From an uncultured Collinsella sp. (GTDB lineage: Bacteria > Actinomycetota > Coriobacteriia > Coriobacteriales > Coriobacteriaceae), in NCBI GenBank assembly GCA_900548515.1, contig URKU01000001.1, positions 1 to 64,000 of the forward strand: a DNA stretch of 64,000 nucleotides, written 5' to 3'. The notes beneath the pieces are model-generated. The model ran no database searches and was not told the DNA's origin. It saw only the letters and a program-made list of their open reading frames with translations. Numbering within the stretch: position 1 is the first letter of the stretch; the number at the start of each line of letters is the position of its first letter. Positions 35,621-43,386 of this stretch are shown here, in pieces. The position numbers and the translations under genes are program-made.

Positions 35621-35845
35621 ATGAAGTTCAACAAAGAGGTTTTCGCCGCAAATCTTCGTGCCGCTCGCGCCAAGCTCGACATCACGCAGGATGAATTTGC
35701 TAGCCGTGTTGGTATCTCCAAAGATTCCGTTGTCAAGTACGAGAGCGGCGAGGGCTATATCCCCGGCGCTGACAAGATCATGGCTATCTGTGATGTTGCC
35801 AACATCAGCCCTAACGATTTGATGGGATGGGAGGAAATCGCGTAA
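35621..35845 (+). CDS. Cro-like XRE helix-turn-helix regulator
   Basis: A 74-residue single-domain HTH protein (NLRAARAKLDITQDEFASRVGISKDSVVKYESGEGYIPG). It probably opposes the divergent repressor to promote lytic growth. ATG at 35621 follows AAAGGAGGTG with good spacing; the ATG at 35612 is too close to it. The stop overlaps the start of a tiny downstream gene (TAATG). Confidence 0.85.
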   Translation: MKFNKEVFAANLRAARAKLDITQDEFASRVGISKDSVVKYESGEGYIPGADKIMAICDVANISPNDLMGWEEIA

Positions 35846-35925
35846 TGGATGAATTTATCAATGTATTGACGCTCTGGTTGTTCATAGCAACTGCCGTTGC
35901 CGTCGGAAACATGATCGGCAAGTAA
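35845..35925 (+). CDS. Very small membrane peptide
   Basis: A 26-residue product overlapping the Cro stop as TAATG, with a hydrophobic core TLWLFIATAVAVGNMIG that would form one membrane helix. Translational coupling and the phage context support it, but it is too short to identify. A new AAAGGAGG follows directly for the next gene. Confidence 0.4.
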   Translation: MDEFINVLTLWLFIATAVAVGNMIGK

Positions 35926-35942
35926 GAAAGGAGGGGTTTCAG

Positions 35943-36332
35943 ATGTATGAAACCCAATCGCAAACCAACGGTTTGCATCGTGGTTTTGACGAGTGCGAAA
36001 CGCCGCAAGCTCGATGTTTCGCAGGCGGCATTTTGCCGGCGCGTCAGAGCTATGACGCAAGCTCGCGAAATGAAAGCGCCCGCACCTGGCGGCAACCGGG
36101 CACGGGCAATGTCAGAACCTTGACCAGTAATGACAACGAGAATTTTACACCACTAGCAACGGTTAAGCGGTGGTTTTGCGGAGCTATTGCCGTACTGGCG
36201 GCAACTGGAATCCTGCTCATTGCCCTGGCGGGTGCCATTATCTGGCTTACCGAAGCATGCAACCTGCCTTGGTTACCGTTCGTCCTTGCCGGGCTTGAGC
36301 TTTGGTTTATCGTCCGAATGGTCGACCAATGA
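35943..36332 (+). CDS. Early phage protein with two membrane helices
   Basis: A 129-residue product with a strong AAGGAGGGG site 10 bases before its ATG. Residues 1-75 are polar; residues 76-125 contain two hydrophobic segments (FCGAIAVLAATGILLIALAGAIIW and LPFVLAGLELWFIV in part). No family recognised. It overlaps the next start by four bases (ATGA). Confidence 0.55.
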   Translation: MYETQSQTNGLHRGFDECETPQARCFAGGILPARQSYDASSRNESARTWRQPGTGNVRTLTSNDNENFTPLATVKRWFCGAIAVLAATGILLIALAGAIIWLTEACNLPWLPFVLAGLELWFIVRMVDQ

Positions 36333-36535
36333 GGGGCTATCTCGACCGTGACGCAAACGGTTTCTGGGTCGCGCGGGTGATCATCGAGGAAGCCCGACGA
36401 CCGGGCGTGAGCGGCGTTGGAGACGTGCGCACGCGCCACAGGTTGCCCGTCCCGCCATCGGCACCGCGAGAGGTCGCAGAGGTGGCATTCAGGCGCTTTA
36501 TGAGCCGCGAAGCAAGGAAGCGCCATGGATGTTGA
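36329..36535 (+). CDS. Small early phage protein, unknown
   Basis: A 68-residue basic product starting MRGYLDRDANGFWVARV at the ATGA overlap with the preceding gene. No recognised family; size and position match small phage early proteins. It overlaps the next start by 11 bases. Confidence 0.5.
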   Translation: MRGYLDRDANGFWVARVIIEEARRPGVSGVGDVRTRHRLPVPPSAPREVAEVAFRRFMSREARKRHGC

Positions 36536-36926
36536 CGATTACACCCAGCCGCTCGAATCCGTGATGCGGCAGGAACGGTTGGCAACGTACCCGGTGCCGC
36601 TCAAGCTGCGAGACCGGCAGGAGCTTTTCAAGCTCTGGTGCGAGCTCAATCCAAGGGCGCTGCGGCAGATCGAGCTTACGGCGCTCGCAATCGACCAGCG
36701 AGGTATCCGAGTAAGCGCCAAGTACCTCATTGAGAAACAGCGTTACGAGGGTAGCGTCAAGCTCGTCGGCGTGCCGTTTGTTGACGGCAACGGCGCTGAG
36801 CACATCTACGGCATTAACAACACGGATACGCCGCTTCTCGCACGTTGGCTTCTAAAGCGACATCCGAAGCTGAACATCAAGCTTCGCAATTCCATCTATG
36901 ACAAGGAGAACAATCATGAAGCGTAA
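36525..36926 (+). CDS. Early phage protein, unknown (133 residues)
   Basis: The product has RQELFKLWCELNPRALRQIELTALAIDQRG (first half), then VSAKYLIEKQRYEG and a C-terminal LLARWLLKRHP. The pattern recalls a common phage protein of unknown role found near replication genes. ATG at 36525 follows GGAAG, and it overlaps both neighbours, so the block is one operon. Confidence 0.55.
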   Translation: MDVDDYTQPLESVMRQERLATYPVPLKLRDRQELFKLWCELNPRALRQIELTALAIDQRGIRVSAKYLIEKQRYEGSVKLVGVPFVDGNGAEHIYGINNTDTPLLARWLLKRHPKLNIKLRNSIYDKENNHEA

Positions 36927-37185
36927 GGAAGCAATCAAGTTCCTCGATTCCGTTTCCGAGTATATCAGCGGTGTCGACGGCACCATTACGCTCTTCAACC
37001 CCAAGAGCAATGAGAGCGTCGAGCTTGATACCGACCTGGCTTTCTGTTTCATGGGGACACCCATCGTAGCCATGAAAGACATGCTCGAGAGCGACAAGCT
37101 CGACGATATGACACCCGACATGTTTGTCCATCTGATGACCAAATCGGCGTGCAATGCATATGCGCAGCAGCTTACAAAGCGCTGA
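36916..37185 (+). CDS. Early phage protein, unknown (89 residues)
   Basis: ATG at 36916 follows AAGGAG. The product is mixed alpha/beta (KEAIKFLDSVSEYISGVDG, then LFNPKSNESVELD), with no recognised domain. It overlaps both neighbouring genes. Confidence 0.5.
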   Translation: MKRKEAIKFLDSVSEYISGVDGTITLFNPKSNESVELDTDLAFCFMGTPIVAMKDMLESDKLDDMTPDMFVHLMTKSACNAYAQQLTKR

Positions 37186-37420
37186 GCAGCTGGCGCTCGA
37201 TCTTTTTGGTGAGCAGCCGATGCCAACGCCCGGGCAATGCCAGTTCGAGCTTCATCTACTCGAGCACGGCGAAAAGCCCAAGAGCGCGTGTGGCTTTCGC
37301 GGAACGACCGTCTGGACTAACTGCCGCGAGGTCGGCAAGTGCCTTTGGGACGGCTGGCACCAGCAGGGGACAAGCGATGGATTAACGACGGGAGGTGATG
37401 ACGATGACGGCGATTCCTAA
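37154..37420 (+). CDS. Small phage protein, unknown (88 residues)
   Basis: The product has an N-terminal SAEQLALDLFGEQP segment and a short Cys/Trp-rich part (WTNCREVGKCLWDGW), ending in an acidic tail. SAEQLALDLF resembles a beta-clamp binding peptide, which would fit a replication-linked role, but this is inference. It overlaps the DUF4373 gene start. Confidence 0.45.
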   Translation: MHMRSSLQSAEQLALDLFGEQPMPTPGQCQFELHLLEHGEKPKSACGFRGTTVWTNCREVGKCLWDGWHQQGTSDGLTTGGDDDDGDS

Positions 37421-37850
37421 AGACGTGCACGATCAGGCGCAGGAACCCATGGCATGGTTCCAGCACGACGCTAACGCGCAGCGGGACATCAAATGCCAAC
37501 GGCTACTCATGCGTCGCGGTAACGAGGGCTACGGCGCTTACTGGCGGCTCTGCGAGCTTCTGGCGAGCACCAAGCACCACTCAATTGCGGTGGACACCGA
37601 TGAAGACTGGCTCATTCTGGCCGGCGCAATCGGTATGCGCTCGATGGGGGCGTTCGACGAGACGGTGAGCATCGCCGAGACACAAGATTTCATCGACTGC
37701 CTGCTCGAGATCGGCTTGCTCGTGAGAGACGGAAAAGGCCGAATCGAGAGCGAGAGGATGTGCAAAAACGCCCTTTATTTTGGCAAGCAGCGCGTCAACG
37801 GAGCCAAGGGCGGCAGGCCGAAAAAGAAGCAGGAAAACCCGCAAAACTAG
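37404..37850 (+). CDS. DUF4373 (Lin1244/Lin1753-like) replication protein
   Basis: A 148-residue protein with the family block AWFQHDANAQRDIKCQRLLMRRG followed by GYGAYWRLCELLA, an N-terminal domain of phage replication proteins of winged-helix type. Usual relatives are longer; this one ends in a basic KGGRPKKKQEN tail. It probably binds the phage origin, and 11-bp iterons lie 270 bases downstream. ATG at 37404 follows GGGAGGTGATG. Confidence 0.75.
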   Translation: MTAIPKDVHDQAQEPMAWFQHDANAQRDIKCQRLLMRRGNEGYGAYWRLCELLASTKHHSIAVDTDEDWLILAGAIGMRSMGAFDETVSIAETQDFIDCLLEIGLLVRDGKGRIESERMCKNALYFGKQRVNGAKGGRPKKKQENPQN

Positions 37851-37953
37851 CAGGTCAGAGCGTATGTTTGTGTTGTTACGGATTGAAACCAGCGCGAAAC
37901 CATCGGTTTTAGGTTGGGCTAAGCCTAACAATACATAACATAACAGTACAGAA

Positions 37954-38005
37954 GCGGGTTTTTGGGTTTGGGTCATAAAACCCAAACCCAAAGCCAAAAA
38001 CCCGC
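37954..38005. other. Long stem-loop in the replication region
   Basis: Arms GCGGGTTTTTGG (37954-37965) and CCAAAAACCCGC (37994-38005) enclose a second pair GTTTGGGT / ACCCAAAC, making a long AT/GC-mixed hairpin. It sits between the replication gene and the iterons, and could be a terminator or part of the origin. Confidence 0.55.
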
Positions 38006-38117
38006 ACTTGCTTGTTATGTTGACTTACAAGCAAGGTTCTTCTTTCTTGCTTCTTCTTTCTTGATCGATTCGTTTTTCGAGCGATTACAAAGCCTGTTTT
38101 CGAGTCTTCAGCAGTAG

Positions 38118-38166
38118 TTATCAACAGGTTTTCAACAAGTTTTCAACAATAGCAAAGTTTTCAACA
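38118..38166 (+). other. Iteron array, candidate phage replication origin
   Basis: TTATCAACA at 38118 and TTTTCAACA at 38129, 38140 and 38158. The first three are spaced by exactly 11 bp, one helical turn. They resemble DnaA boxes (TTATCCACA) or phage initiator iterons, and the DNA just left of them is AT-rich. The whole gap 37851-38180 has no gene. Confidence 0.55.
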
Positions 38167-38180
38167 AAGGAGCGTTGGCG

Positions 38181-38345
38181 ATGCCTTACGGGAGCTATGT
38201 CAACAAAGTCCGAAAGCACACGTGTCCTTACTGCGGCATCGAGCGGAATTTGGACTGGTTCATCAAGGACAGCGAAGCCTGCTGGAAGTACAGGGAGACG
38301 AAGAAGAACGAGAAGGAGGTGAAGAGAAATGACAGCATCGGTTGA
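38181..38345 (+). CDS. Small zinc-ribbon-like phage protein
   Basis: A 54-residue basic product with CPYCG near residue 15 and a second Cys later (EACWKYRE), too few for a certain zinc site. AAAGGAGCG lies before the ATG at 38181. It overlaps the next gene start by 17 bases, whose ribosome site (AAGGAGGTG) lies within it. Confidence 0.55.
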   Translation: MPYGSYVNKVRKHTCPYCGIERNLDWFIKDSEACWKYRETKKNEKEVKRNDSIG

Positions 38346-38970
38346 TCGCGAAGACCGCGCTTACGTCAAGCGTAGCCTTACGCAAGACGATCTCGTTTTT
38401 CTCAAAGAGCTACAGCATGAGCTGAACAACCAACCGATATTGGCAACGGCTGACCCACGTTTTTGGGTCATTCGCGACTACGTATACCGCGAAGCAACAG
38501 ATGGCGATGACATCGAAGCCGTTGAGCTTTTTGAAGATGGCGAAGGCGAAATCATTGGCTTAGGGGAAGCGGTATCGCGAGCCTACAAGGACGAGCTTAA
38601 TTTAGGCGGCGAAGAGCACGCCAAAGAATGGCTTGAAGACAACTGGCTTGATCTTGACGATGACGGATGCATTCGGGCACGTTTCACGAATATGGGCATC
38701 AGCATCTTTAAGGGTGTAATCAAGGAATACGCCGAAAACAACGCGCTTGGTTGCGTGTTCCTTACGAAGCTGTGGGCAATTGTCCCGGACACCATGTTTC
38801 TCACGCTTCGCGAAGCGGAAGAGCACCTTAAGGCCAATTACTACCACTACTCGACGGGGGCGCATACGTTCGGCATGCACGCTTGGCGCTCACCAGAGGT
38901 CGCGCAGCTGATAAAGCTGCTCCATACGGTCGATTTTGACGAGTTGTCGAAGCTGATTTCAAAGGAGTAA
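38329..38970 (+). CDS. Early phage protein, unknown (213 residues)
   Basis: An acidic 213-residue protein starting MTASVDREDRAYVKR after AAGGAGGTG. It has a predicted helical and charged composition with no recognised motif. It ends in a TAATG overlap with the DUF3310 gene. It may function in phage DNA metabolism by position only. Confidence 0.55.
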   Translation: MTASVDREDRAYVKRSLTQDDLVFLKELQHELNNQPILATADPRFWVIRDYVYREATDGDDIEAVELFEDGEGEIIGLGEAVSRAYKDELNLGGEEHAKEWLEDNWLDLDDDGCIRARFTNMGISIFKGVIKEYAENNALGCVFLTKLWAIVPDTMFLTLREAEEHLKANYYHYSTGAHTFGMHAWRSPEVAQLIKLLHTVDFDELSKLISKE

Positions 38971-39299
38971 TGGCAATGAGCTCTTACGTTAAGCGTGTAG
39001 GTGATCTGACTGAGCCTGTCGAGCTCAGTGCTTCGCAGGTTGCCGAGAAGATGACCTCAACGGTCGATACGGGGTTCGACCCTGTGACCAAGCCCGCGCA
39101 TTACGCTGGGCATACCGGCATTGAGTGCAAGCAGGCAATGGAATCGATGCTCGGCACCGATGAATACGTGTCCTATATGCAGGGATGCGCCTTCAAGTAC
39201 CTGTGGCGCTGGAAGTCCAAGAACGGTATCGAAGACCTCAAGAAGGCGCATGAATGCATCGAGAACATGCTTGAGACGCTGGAAGGCGGCGCGTCATGA
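38970..39299 (+). CDS. DUF3310 phage protein
   Basis: A 109-residue product whose C-terminal 65 residues match DUF3310: KPAHYAGHTGIECKQAME, then YMQGCAFKYLWRWKSKNG and DLKKAHECIENML. DUF3310 proteins are common in phages as nucleotide-metabolism or kinase-associated factors of unclear role. The ATG overlaps the previous stop (TAATG). Confidence 0.78.
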   Translation: MAMSSYVKRVGDLTEPVELSASQVAEKMTSTVDTGFDPVTKPAHYAGHTGIECKQAMESMLGTDEYVSYMQGCAFKYLWRWKSKNGIEDLKKAHECIENMLETLEGGAS

Positions 39300-39583
39300 G
39301 CGGCGGTGACTTCTACGCCGCGCCCAAGATCGTAACTGTCCGTAAGGCGCATCAGTGCGCGTACTGCGGCGAGACGATTCCAGCGGGAACGCGTGGCGTG
39401 CTCATGGAAAGCGGCCTTTGGATGCGTCTGTTCTGGAAGCGCTACGCATGCCCGCGCTGCCAGCCATATGTCAGTGAGTTTTGGAGCTGGCAAGGCTTGG
39501 AGAGCGAAGACATCGAATGGGATTTCGACGAGTTCATGCGGGAGTATCACCGCGATGTGTGGGTGACCGACGATGACGATTAG
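39296..39583 (+). CDS. Phage zinc-finger-like protein
   Basis: A 95-residue product with CAYCG (residues 22-26) and ACPRCQP (about 50-56), forming a CxxC...CxxC zinc site. The C-terminus is acidic. It overlaps the DUF3310 gene by four bases (ATGA) and the next start by 11. Confidence 0.6.
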   Translation: MSGGDFYAAPKIVTVRKAHQCAYCGETIPAGTRGVLMESGLWMRLFWKRYACPRCQPYVSEFWSWQGLESEDIEWDFDEFMREYHRDVWVTDDDD

Positions 39584-39776
39584 GAGCGACCGCAAGACCC
39601 TCGAGAACCTGTGTGCCGTATCGCAGGACATGAGCCGGCGCATTACAACGTGCGAGAAGCGCGGACACGATGGAGCGTTGGTCGATTACGACGATCTTAT
39701 CTGCTGGTGCGATTGCGTCACCGACGCAATCGAAGTGATTCACCGAAATTTGGAGGAAAGCAATGAAAGAATTTAA
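39573..39776 (+). CDS. Small phage protein, unknown (67 residues)
   Basis: A helical 67-residue product (KTLENLCAVSQDMSRRI, then CVTDAIEVIHRNLEE) overlapping both neighbours in an early operon. No family recognised. Confidence 0.45.
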   Translation: MTIRSDRKTLENLCAVSQDMSRRITTCEKRGHDGALVDYDDLICWCDCVTDAIEVIHRNLEESNERI

Positions 39777-40011
39777 GACCGAGGAAGAGTATGAAGAGGC
39801 ATCGTCGATGCTGGTTGGGTGCGCCCTGCTGATCGTCCCGTTTGCGATGCTGGTTGCCAGTATCGCCATTGGCTTCATCTTCGGAGCTGGATATGGGTTC
39901 CTGGCCTTCTCCTGCTTCCTGCTGATCGTGTGCATCTACTTCATTTACGCGGCAAAGATCAACATGCACAAGGCGAAGAAAGCGGCTGGAAAGGAGCGGG
40001 ACGATGATTAA
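39763..40011 (+). CDS. Small phage membrane protein
   Basis: An 82-residue product with two hydrophobic helices (residues about 16-36 and 40-62) and a basic C-terminal tail. GGAGGAAAG precedes its ATG. Function unknown; it could be a superinfection or host-membrane modifier. Confidence 0.55.
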   Translation: MKEFKTEEEYEEASSMLVGCALLIVPFAMLVASIAIGFIFGAGYGFLAFSCFLLIVCIYFIYAAKINMHKAKKAAGKERDDD

Positions 40012-40207
40012 GATTTCCGGCTGCTGCGACGGGTGCGGGAAGGAAGCAGACTGCACCAACATTAACGAATTCGCAAGGGTGCATGCCTATGAAAAGGGCA
40101 AACTTATCGAGTTCGATATTTGCAAGGACTGCATCCATGAGATTCGCGACATGTCGGGTAGTGTTATCGACGTTGTGCGTGAATTGAAGCGCCGCCATGG
40201 ACGTTGA
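40004..40207 (+). CDS. Small phage zinc-ribbon protein
   Basis: A 67-residue product with CCDGCGK at residues 6-12 and ICKDC near 45, a CxxC pair arrangement. Its ATG follows AAGGAGCGGG, and its 3' end overlaps the integrase start by 11 bases, so the integrase is translated from this operon. Confidence 0.55.
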   Translation: MIKISGCCDGCGKEADCTNINEFARVHAYEKGKLIEFDICKDCIHEIRDMSGSVIDVVRELKRRHGR

Positions 40208-41381
40208 GGTCAAGCGCGACCAAAAGGGCGTGTGGTACGCGCAGCCGTATCTTGGCAAGGCACCGGACGGGCGGCAGATACGGCCACGCCGTAGTTTCCC
40301 GGATGCCAGGACGCGCGATGAAGCGCAGGCTTTGGCTGATGCCTGGGCTTCGCACCTGACCTTTGACGGCAAGGTCAAGAGCACGCTGATAGTCGACCTG
40401 CTTTGGGAGTACATCGAGCAGCGGAAGGTCAAGGGCGCAGCCATTAACACCGTGAAGAGGTGGACGTTTTTCACACGAACCTACGTGGGCAAGTACCTTA
40501 AAGGCAAAGTCGCTCGCGACCTTACCGCCATTGAGCTGAACGACTTCGAGACGAGGCTTGGCGTGAGCAAGAAGAACGGCGGTCAAGGTCTTTCGTGCAA
40601 CACGATCATCAGTGTTCACCACTTTTTGCGCGGCGCATACAACTTTTGGGTGCGCATCGGCATCTGCGAGAACAACCCAATGCTTATGGTCACAAAGCCG
40701 CCAGAGGAACGCCATGAAGCCGTGAGCATCGACGAATGGGATTACAGGGCACTCGATGCCATGGTCTCCGAAAAGCTCAACCTTGAGGCGCCCGAGAAGC
40801 GCTTCATGCGCCAATCAGCCTACGCTTTCGCAGCTTGGCTTGCACTACACACGGGGATGCGCGTCGGCGAGGTGTGCGCCGTTAGACGGCGCGACCTCCA
40901 CAAGGCGCAGGGGTTCATCCTCGTGAGTGGAACGGTCATCGAGGTTCCGGGCGGTGGAGTTATTCGCTCCAACGTGACCAAGAACAAGAAGACGCGGCCT
41001 GTGGCACTAATCGACGAAGAGTGGGAGCTGATAAAAGCCTATCTCGCGCAACAGGATTCGATTTCAGACGCTTTTACGCCCGATTCGCCACTGGTGAGCA
41101 TAGACGGCTCTTACATGCGCCCTACGACCGTCTCAAAGGCTTTCAGCCGCGCTCGCGACCGTGCGGGCATGCCGAGGACGTACGTGTTCCACTCGTTGCG
41201 CCATACGCACGCCACGTGGTGCCTGGCGAACGGCGTTGACCTCAAGACGCTCGCAGATCGCTTGGGACACTCGAACGAAGCGACAACGCTGAAACTCTAC
41301 GCGCACCTTCTGCCGGGGCGCGACCAGGCGGCGGCTCAGGCGTTCAACAACTTTGCCAAGCAGCTTGAGGACGGAGTGTAA
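40197..41381 (+). CDS. Tyrosine recombinase / phage integrase
   Basis: A 394-residue integrase. An N-terminal AP2-like arm-binding segment (KRDQKGVWYAQPYL) and a core-binding SAM-like domain (about 60-160) precede the catalytic domain. The active site is Arg222 (HTGMRVGEV), His332-x-x-Arg335 (HSLRHTHATW), His358 (LGHSN) and the nucleophile Tyr368 (LKLYAHL). It is complete. This enzyme type normally integrates into tRNA genes, so it, not the serine recombinase, may be responsible for the tRNA-Ala site. Its position at the end of the early operon instead of beside att is unusual. An IHF-like gene follows. Confidence 0.92.
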   Translation: MDVEVKRDQKGVWYAQPYLGKAPDGRQIRPRRSFPDARTRDEAQALADAWASHLTFDGKVKSTLIVDLLWEYIEQRKVKGAAINTVKRWTFFTRTYVGKYLKGKVARDLTAIELNDFETRLGVSKKNGGQGLSCNTIISVHHFLRGAYNFWVRIGICENNPMLMVTKPPEERHEAVSIDEWDYRALDAMVSEKLNLEAPEKRFMRQSAYAFAAWLALHTGMRVGEVCAVRRRDLHKAQGFILVSGTVIEVPGGGVIRSNVTKNKKTRPVALIDEEWELIKAYLAQQDSISDAFTPDSPLVSIDGSYMRPTTVSKAFSRARDRAGMPRTYVFHSLRHTHATWCLANGVDLKTLADRLGHSNEATTLKLYAHLLPGRDQAAAQAFNNFAKQLEDGV

Positions 41382-41509
41382 ACGGTGTGTAAATGGCAAG
41401 ACCTCGGCCATTTGCGTCACGACACGAAAACGAGAGGTCAGAAAGCAAAACCGATGGTTTGGGAACGGTTAGCCGCCGTATTCCAAGTAAGAATCAGGAG
41501 ATACAGAAA

Positions 41510-41836
41510 ATGGTACCGAAATTGACCGCCGAGCAAAGGCGTGCAGCCCTCGATAAGGGGATGCAGATCAGGTGCAAGCGAGCTGATTACAAGGTCAAGC
41601 TGAAATACGGCATCATGTCGATTGAGCGGCTCTTTGAGTTGGCGGACAGTGGCGACCAGGCTGCATCGGGCATGCGTGTCGAATCATTGATTAGGTCGAT
41701 GCCCGGTTTTGCCGCGCCACGAACCCAGAAGCTCATGAAGAGCCTGCACATCAGCGCGACCCGCCGAGTGAAGGGACTTGGGTACATCCAGCGCGAGGGA
41801 CTTATCAAGGCTCTTGGGGGTGGGTGCCGTGAGTAG
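41510..41836 (+). CDS. Actinobacterial-type integration host factor (mIHF-like), phage-encoded
   Basis: A 108-residue product matching the small actinobacterial IHF: LTAEQRRAALDKG, then a basic RADYKVKLKYG, MRVESLIRSMPGFAAPRTQKLM (helix-hairpin-helix) and the C-terminal SATRRVKGLGYIQREGL. The host protein bends DNA during phage integration and shapes the nucleoid. A phage copy lying 128 bases behind the integrase suggests a dedicated bending partner for recombination. ATG at 41510 follows CAGGAG; upstream in-frame starts add unrelated sequence. Confidence 0.8.
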   Translation: MVPKLTAEQRRAALDKGMQIRCKRADYKVKLKYGIMSIERLFELADSGDQAASGMRVESLIRSMPGFAAPRTQKLMKSLHISATRRVKGLGYIQREGLIKALGGGCRE

Positions 41837-42065
41837 GTCGAGTGAGCGAGCACGCCGCCGAATCAAGAGGATGGGTGTGCTTATAGCGGTGCTCATAGCG
41901 TTGTTGGGATGCATCATCGTCTTTCTTTGTTTTTGCCTTATGGAACTGCTCATAAGCATCATTACCGGTTGCCTGTTCTCTTGGCTCGTCCCGTCGCTCG
42001 CAACCGCGATGGTGATCATGACCTATATCGCATTGGCAATCGTGAGGGGTGGTAACTGTGAGTGA
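41829..42065 (+). CDS. Small phage membrane protein (two helices)
   Basis: A 78-residue product starting GTG 41829, overlapping the mIHF stop. A basic N-terminus (SSERARRRIKR) precedes two hydrophobic segments (VLIAVLIALLGCIIVFLCF and a second near residues 45-70). It ends inside the ssb start. Function unknown. Confidence 0.5.
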   Translation: MSRSSERARRRIKRMGVLIAVLIALLGCIIVFLCFCLMELLISIITGCLFSWLVPSLATAMVIMTYIALAIVRGGNCE

Positions 42066-42471
42066 CAGCCTTAACAGCGTCACCTTGAGTGGCAACCTTG
42101 GGCAAGATGCAGAGGTTCGGTACACCAACAGCGGCCTTGCGGTAACGAGCTTTTCACTAGCAGTGAACAAGAGCCGCAAGCAGCAGGACGGCAGCTATAA
42201 GGACGTGACCAGTTGGGTCGACTGCGTGATGTACGGCAAGCGTGGCGAAGCGATGTTCAACAACGGCCTTCTGATGAAAGGCGCACGCCTGGCTATCCTT
42301 GGGCACCTGTACCAGAACGTGTGGGAGAAGGACGGCAAACGCTATCGCAAGCTCGAGGTCATCGTCGATAACGTGGCAATCATGACCTCGCATCGGCAGT
42401 CGCAGCAACCGGCGGCGGCACCTCAGACCGCGACCTACCCAGACGTGTACGACGAAGATATTCCCTTCTAA
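42058..42471 (+). CDS. ssb: Single-stranded DNA-binding protein
   Basis: A 137-residue OB-fold SSB: NSVTLSGNLGQDAEVRY, then VTSFSLAVNKSRKQ and SWVDCVMYGKRGE, with a C-terminal acidic tip DEDIPF, the peptide that recruits partner proteins. The GTG at 42058 follows GAGGGGTGG and overlaps the previous stop. It serves phage replication and recombination, and perhaps DGR cDNA handling, though that is speculative. Confidence 0.93.
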   Translation: MSDSLNSVTLSGNLGQDAEVRYTNSGLAVTSFSLAVNKSRKQQDGSYKDVTSWVDCVMYGKRGEAMFNNGLLMKGARLAILGHLYQNVWEKDGKRYRKLEVIVDNVAIMTSHRQSQQPAAAPQTATYPDVYDEDIPF

Positions 42472-42480
42472 GGAGCTGAC

Positions 42481-42918
42481 ATGTACGGACGAAAGATGAA
42501 CGTTTGCCTGGCTGACGGAACGGTCATGCCGACATACGCGCACGATGGCGATGCAGGCTTCGACCTTTGCATCACCGAGGATGTAAGGCTTGAGCCAAAC
42601 GCAAGCGCTGTCTGCGGACTTGGCTTTGCCTGCGAGATTCCGAGTGGTTGCGTCGGCTTGGTCTTCCCGCGCTCCGGCCTTGGCGCTCACTACGGCGTGA
42701 CGCTGCGCAACAGCGTAAGCGTCATCGACAGCGGATACCGTGGCGAGGTGCATGCACCGCTGGTCAATCTCAGCTGTGACACCGTGTTTCTTCCCAAGGG
42801 TACGCGCGTGTGCCAGATGGTCGTTGTCCCGTTCGTGCCGTGTGATCTTGTCGGGGTCGATAGCCTGACCGACACCGAGCGTGGTACAGACGGCTTCGGC
42901 TCTACGGGCATCGACTAG
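42481..42918 (+). CDS. dut: dUTP diphosphatase
   Basis: Hydrolyses dUTP to dUMP + PPi, keeping uracil out of DNA. The 145-residue trimer-type enzyme has all five motifs: DAGFDL, PRSGLG, NSVSVIDSGYRGEV, GTRVCQMVV and the C-terminal RGTDGFGSTG. Its ATG is just after AAGGAG, 9 bases beyond ssb, in the same operon. Confidence 0.93.
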   Translation: MYGRKMNVCLADGTVMPTYAHDGDAGFDLCITEDVRLEPNASAVCGLGFACEIPSGCVGLVFPRSGLGAHYGVTLRNSVSVIDSGYRGEVHAPLVNLSCDTVFLPKGTRVCQMVVVPFVPCDLVGVDSLTDTERGTDGFGSTGID

Positions 42919-42930
42919 GGTTGATGCCTT

Positions 42931-43377
42931 GTGGATGCCAAGGAATACTTCGAGCGCATCCGTGACGAGGTGGCTAGCATCGAGCACGCAAAGGAGATGC
43001 TAGCCCGCCTTAAGGCTCGCGAGGGAGCCAAGGCGCAGAGCTACAGCACGGGCGGCGGCGGTGGCGGCTCAGACCCTATGGATGCGATTAACGGGCGTAT
43101 CGACTTTGAGGGGAGGTTGGAAAGGAGGATCGCGGACAGCCAATCCGAGGTGGACGAAGCGTGCGTGCTGCTCTACGGTGCTGACAATCGCGGCGGCTTG
43201 GCAAAGCTCAAGGGCAACCGATACGCCGACGCGCTGTGCATGGCCTATCTCCAAGCGATGCCATGGGACGAGATAGCCGATGTGATGCAGTGCTCGCGCC
43301 AATGGTGCAGGGAGCTTTGCAACGTTGGGTTCCGCTATATCGACGAGGTGGGCTTTGCCGCGCTCAAAGATATTTGA
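42931..43377 (+). CDS. Phage late-gene regulator (sigma-like, ArpU/RinA/DUF1492 type)
   Basis: A 148-residue product. The N-terminus is a coiled coil (residues 1-60) with a Gly-rich hinge, and the C-terminus is a sigma-70 region-4-like HTH (QAMPWDEIADVMQCSRQWCRELCNVGFRYI). In many Gram-positive phages such a protein sits just before the terminase genes and turns on late transcription. A good promoter and terminator follow directly (43387-43470), fitting that role. It starts at GTG 42931. Confidence 0.72.
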   Translation: MDAKEYFERIRDEVASIEHAKEMLARLKAREGAKAQSYSTGGGGGGSDPMDAINGRIDFEGRLERRIADSQSEVDEACVLLYGADNRGGLAKLKGNRYADALCMAYLQAMPWDEIADVMQCSRQWCRELCNVGFRYIDEVGFAALKDI

Positions 43378-43386
43378 GATTGGTAC

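Noticed and set aside
37154..37420. Antitoxin or anti-defence protein
   Set aside because: Short with a possible clamp-binding peptide only. Nothing specific supports an anti-BREX role.
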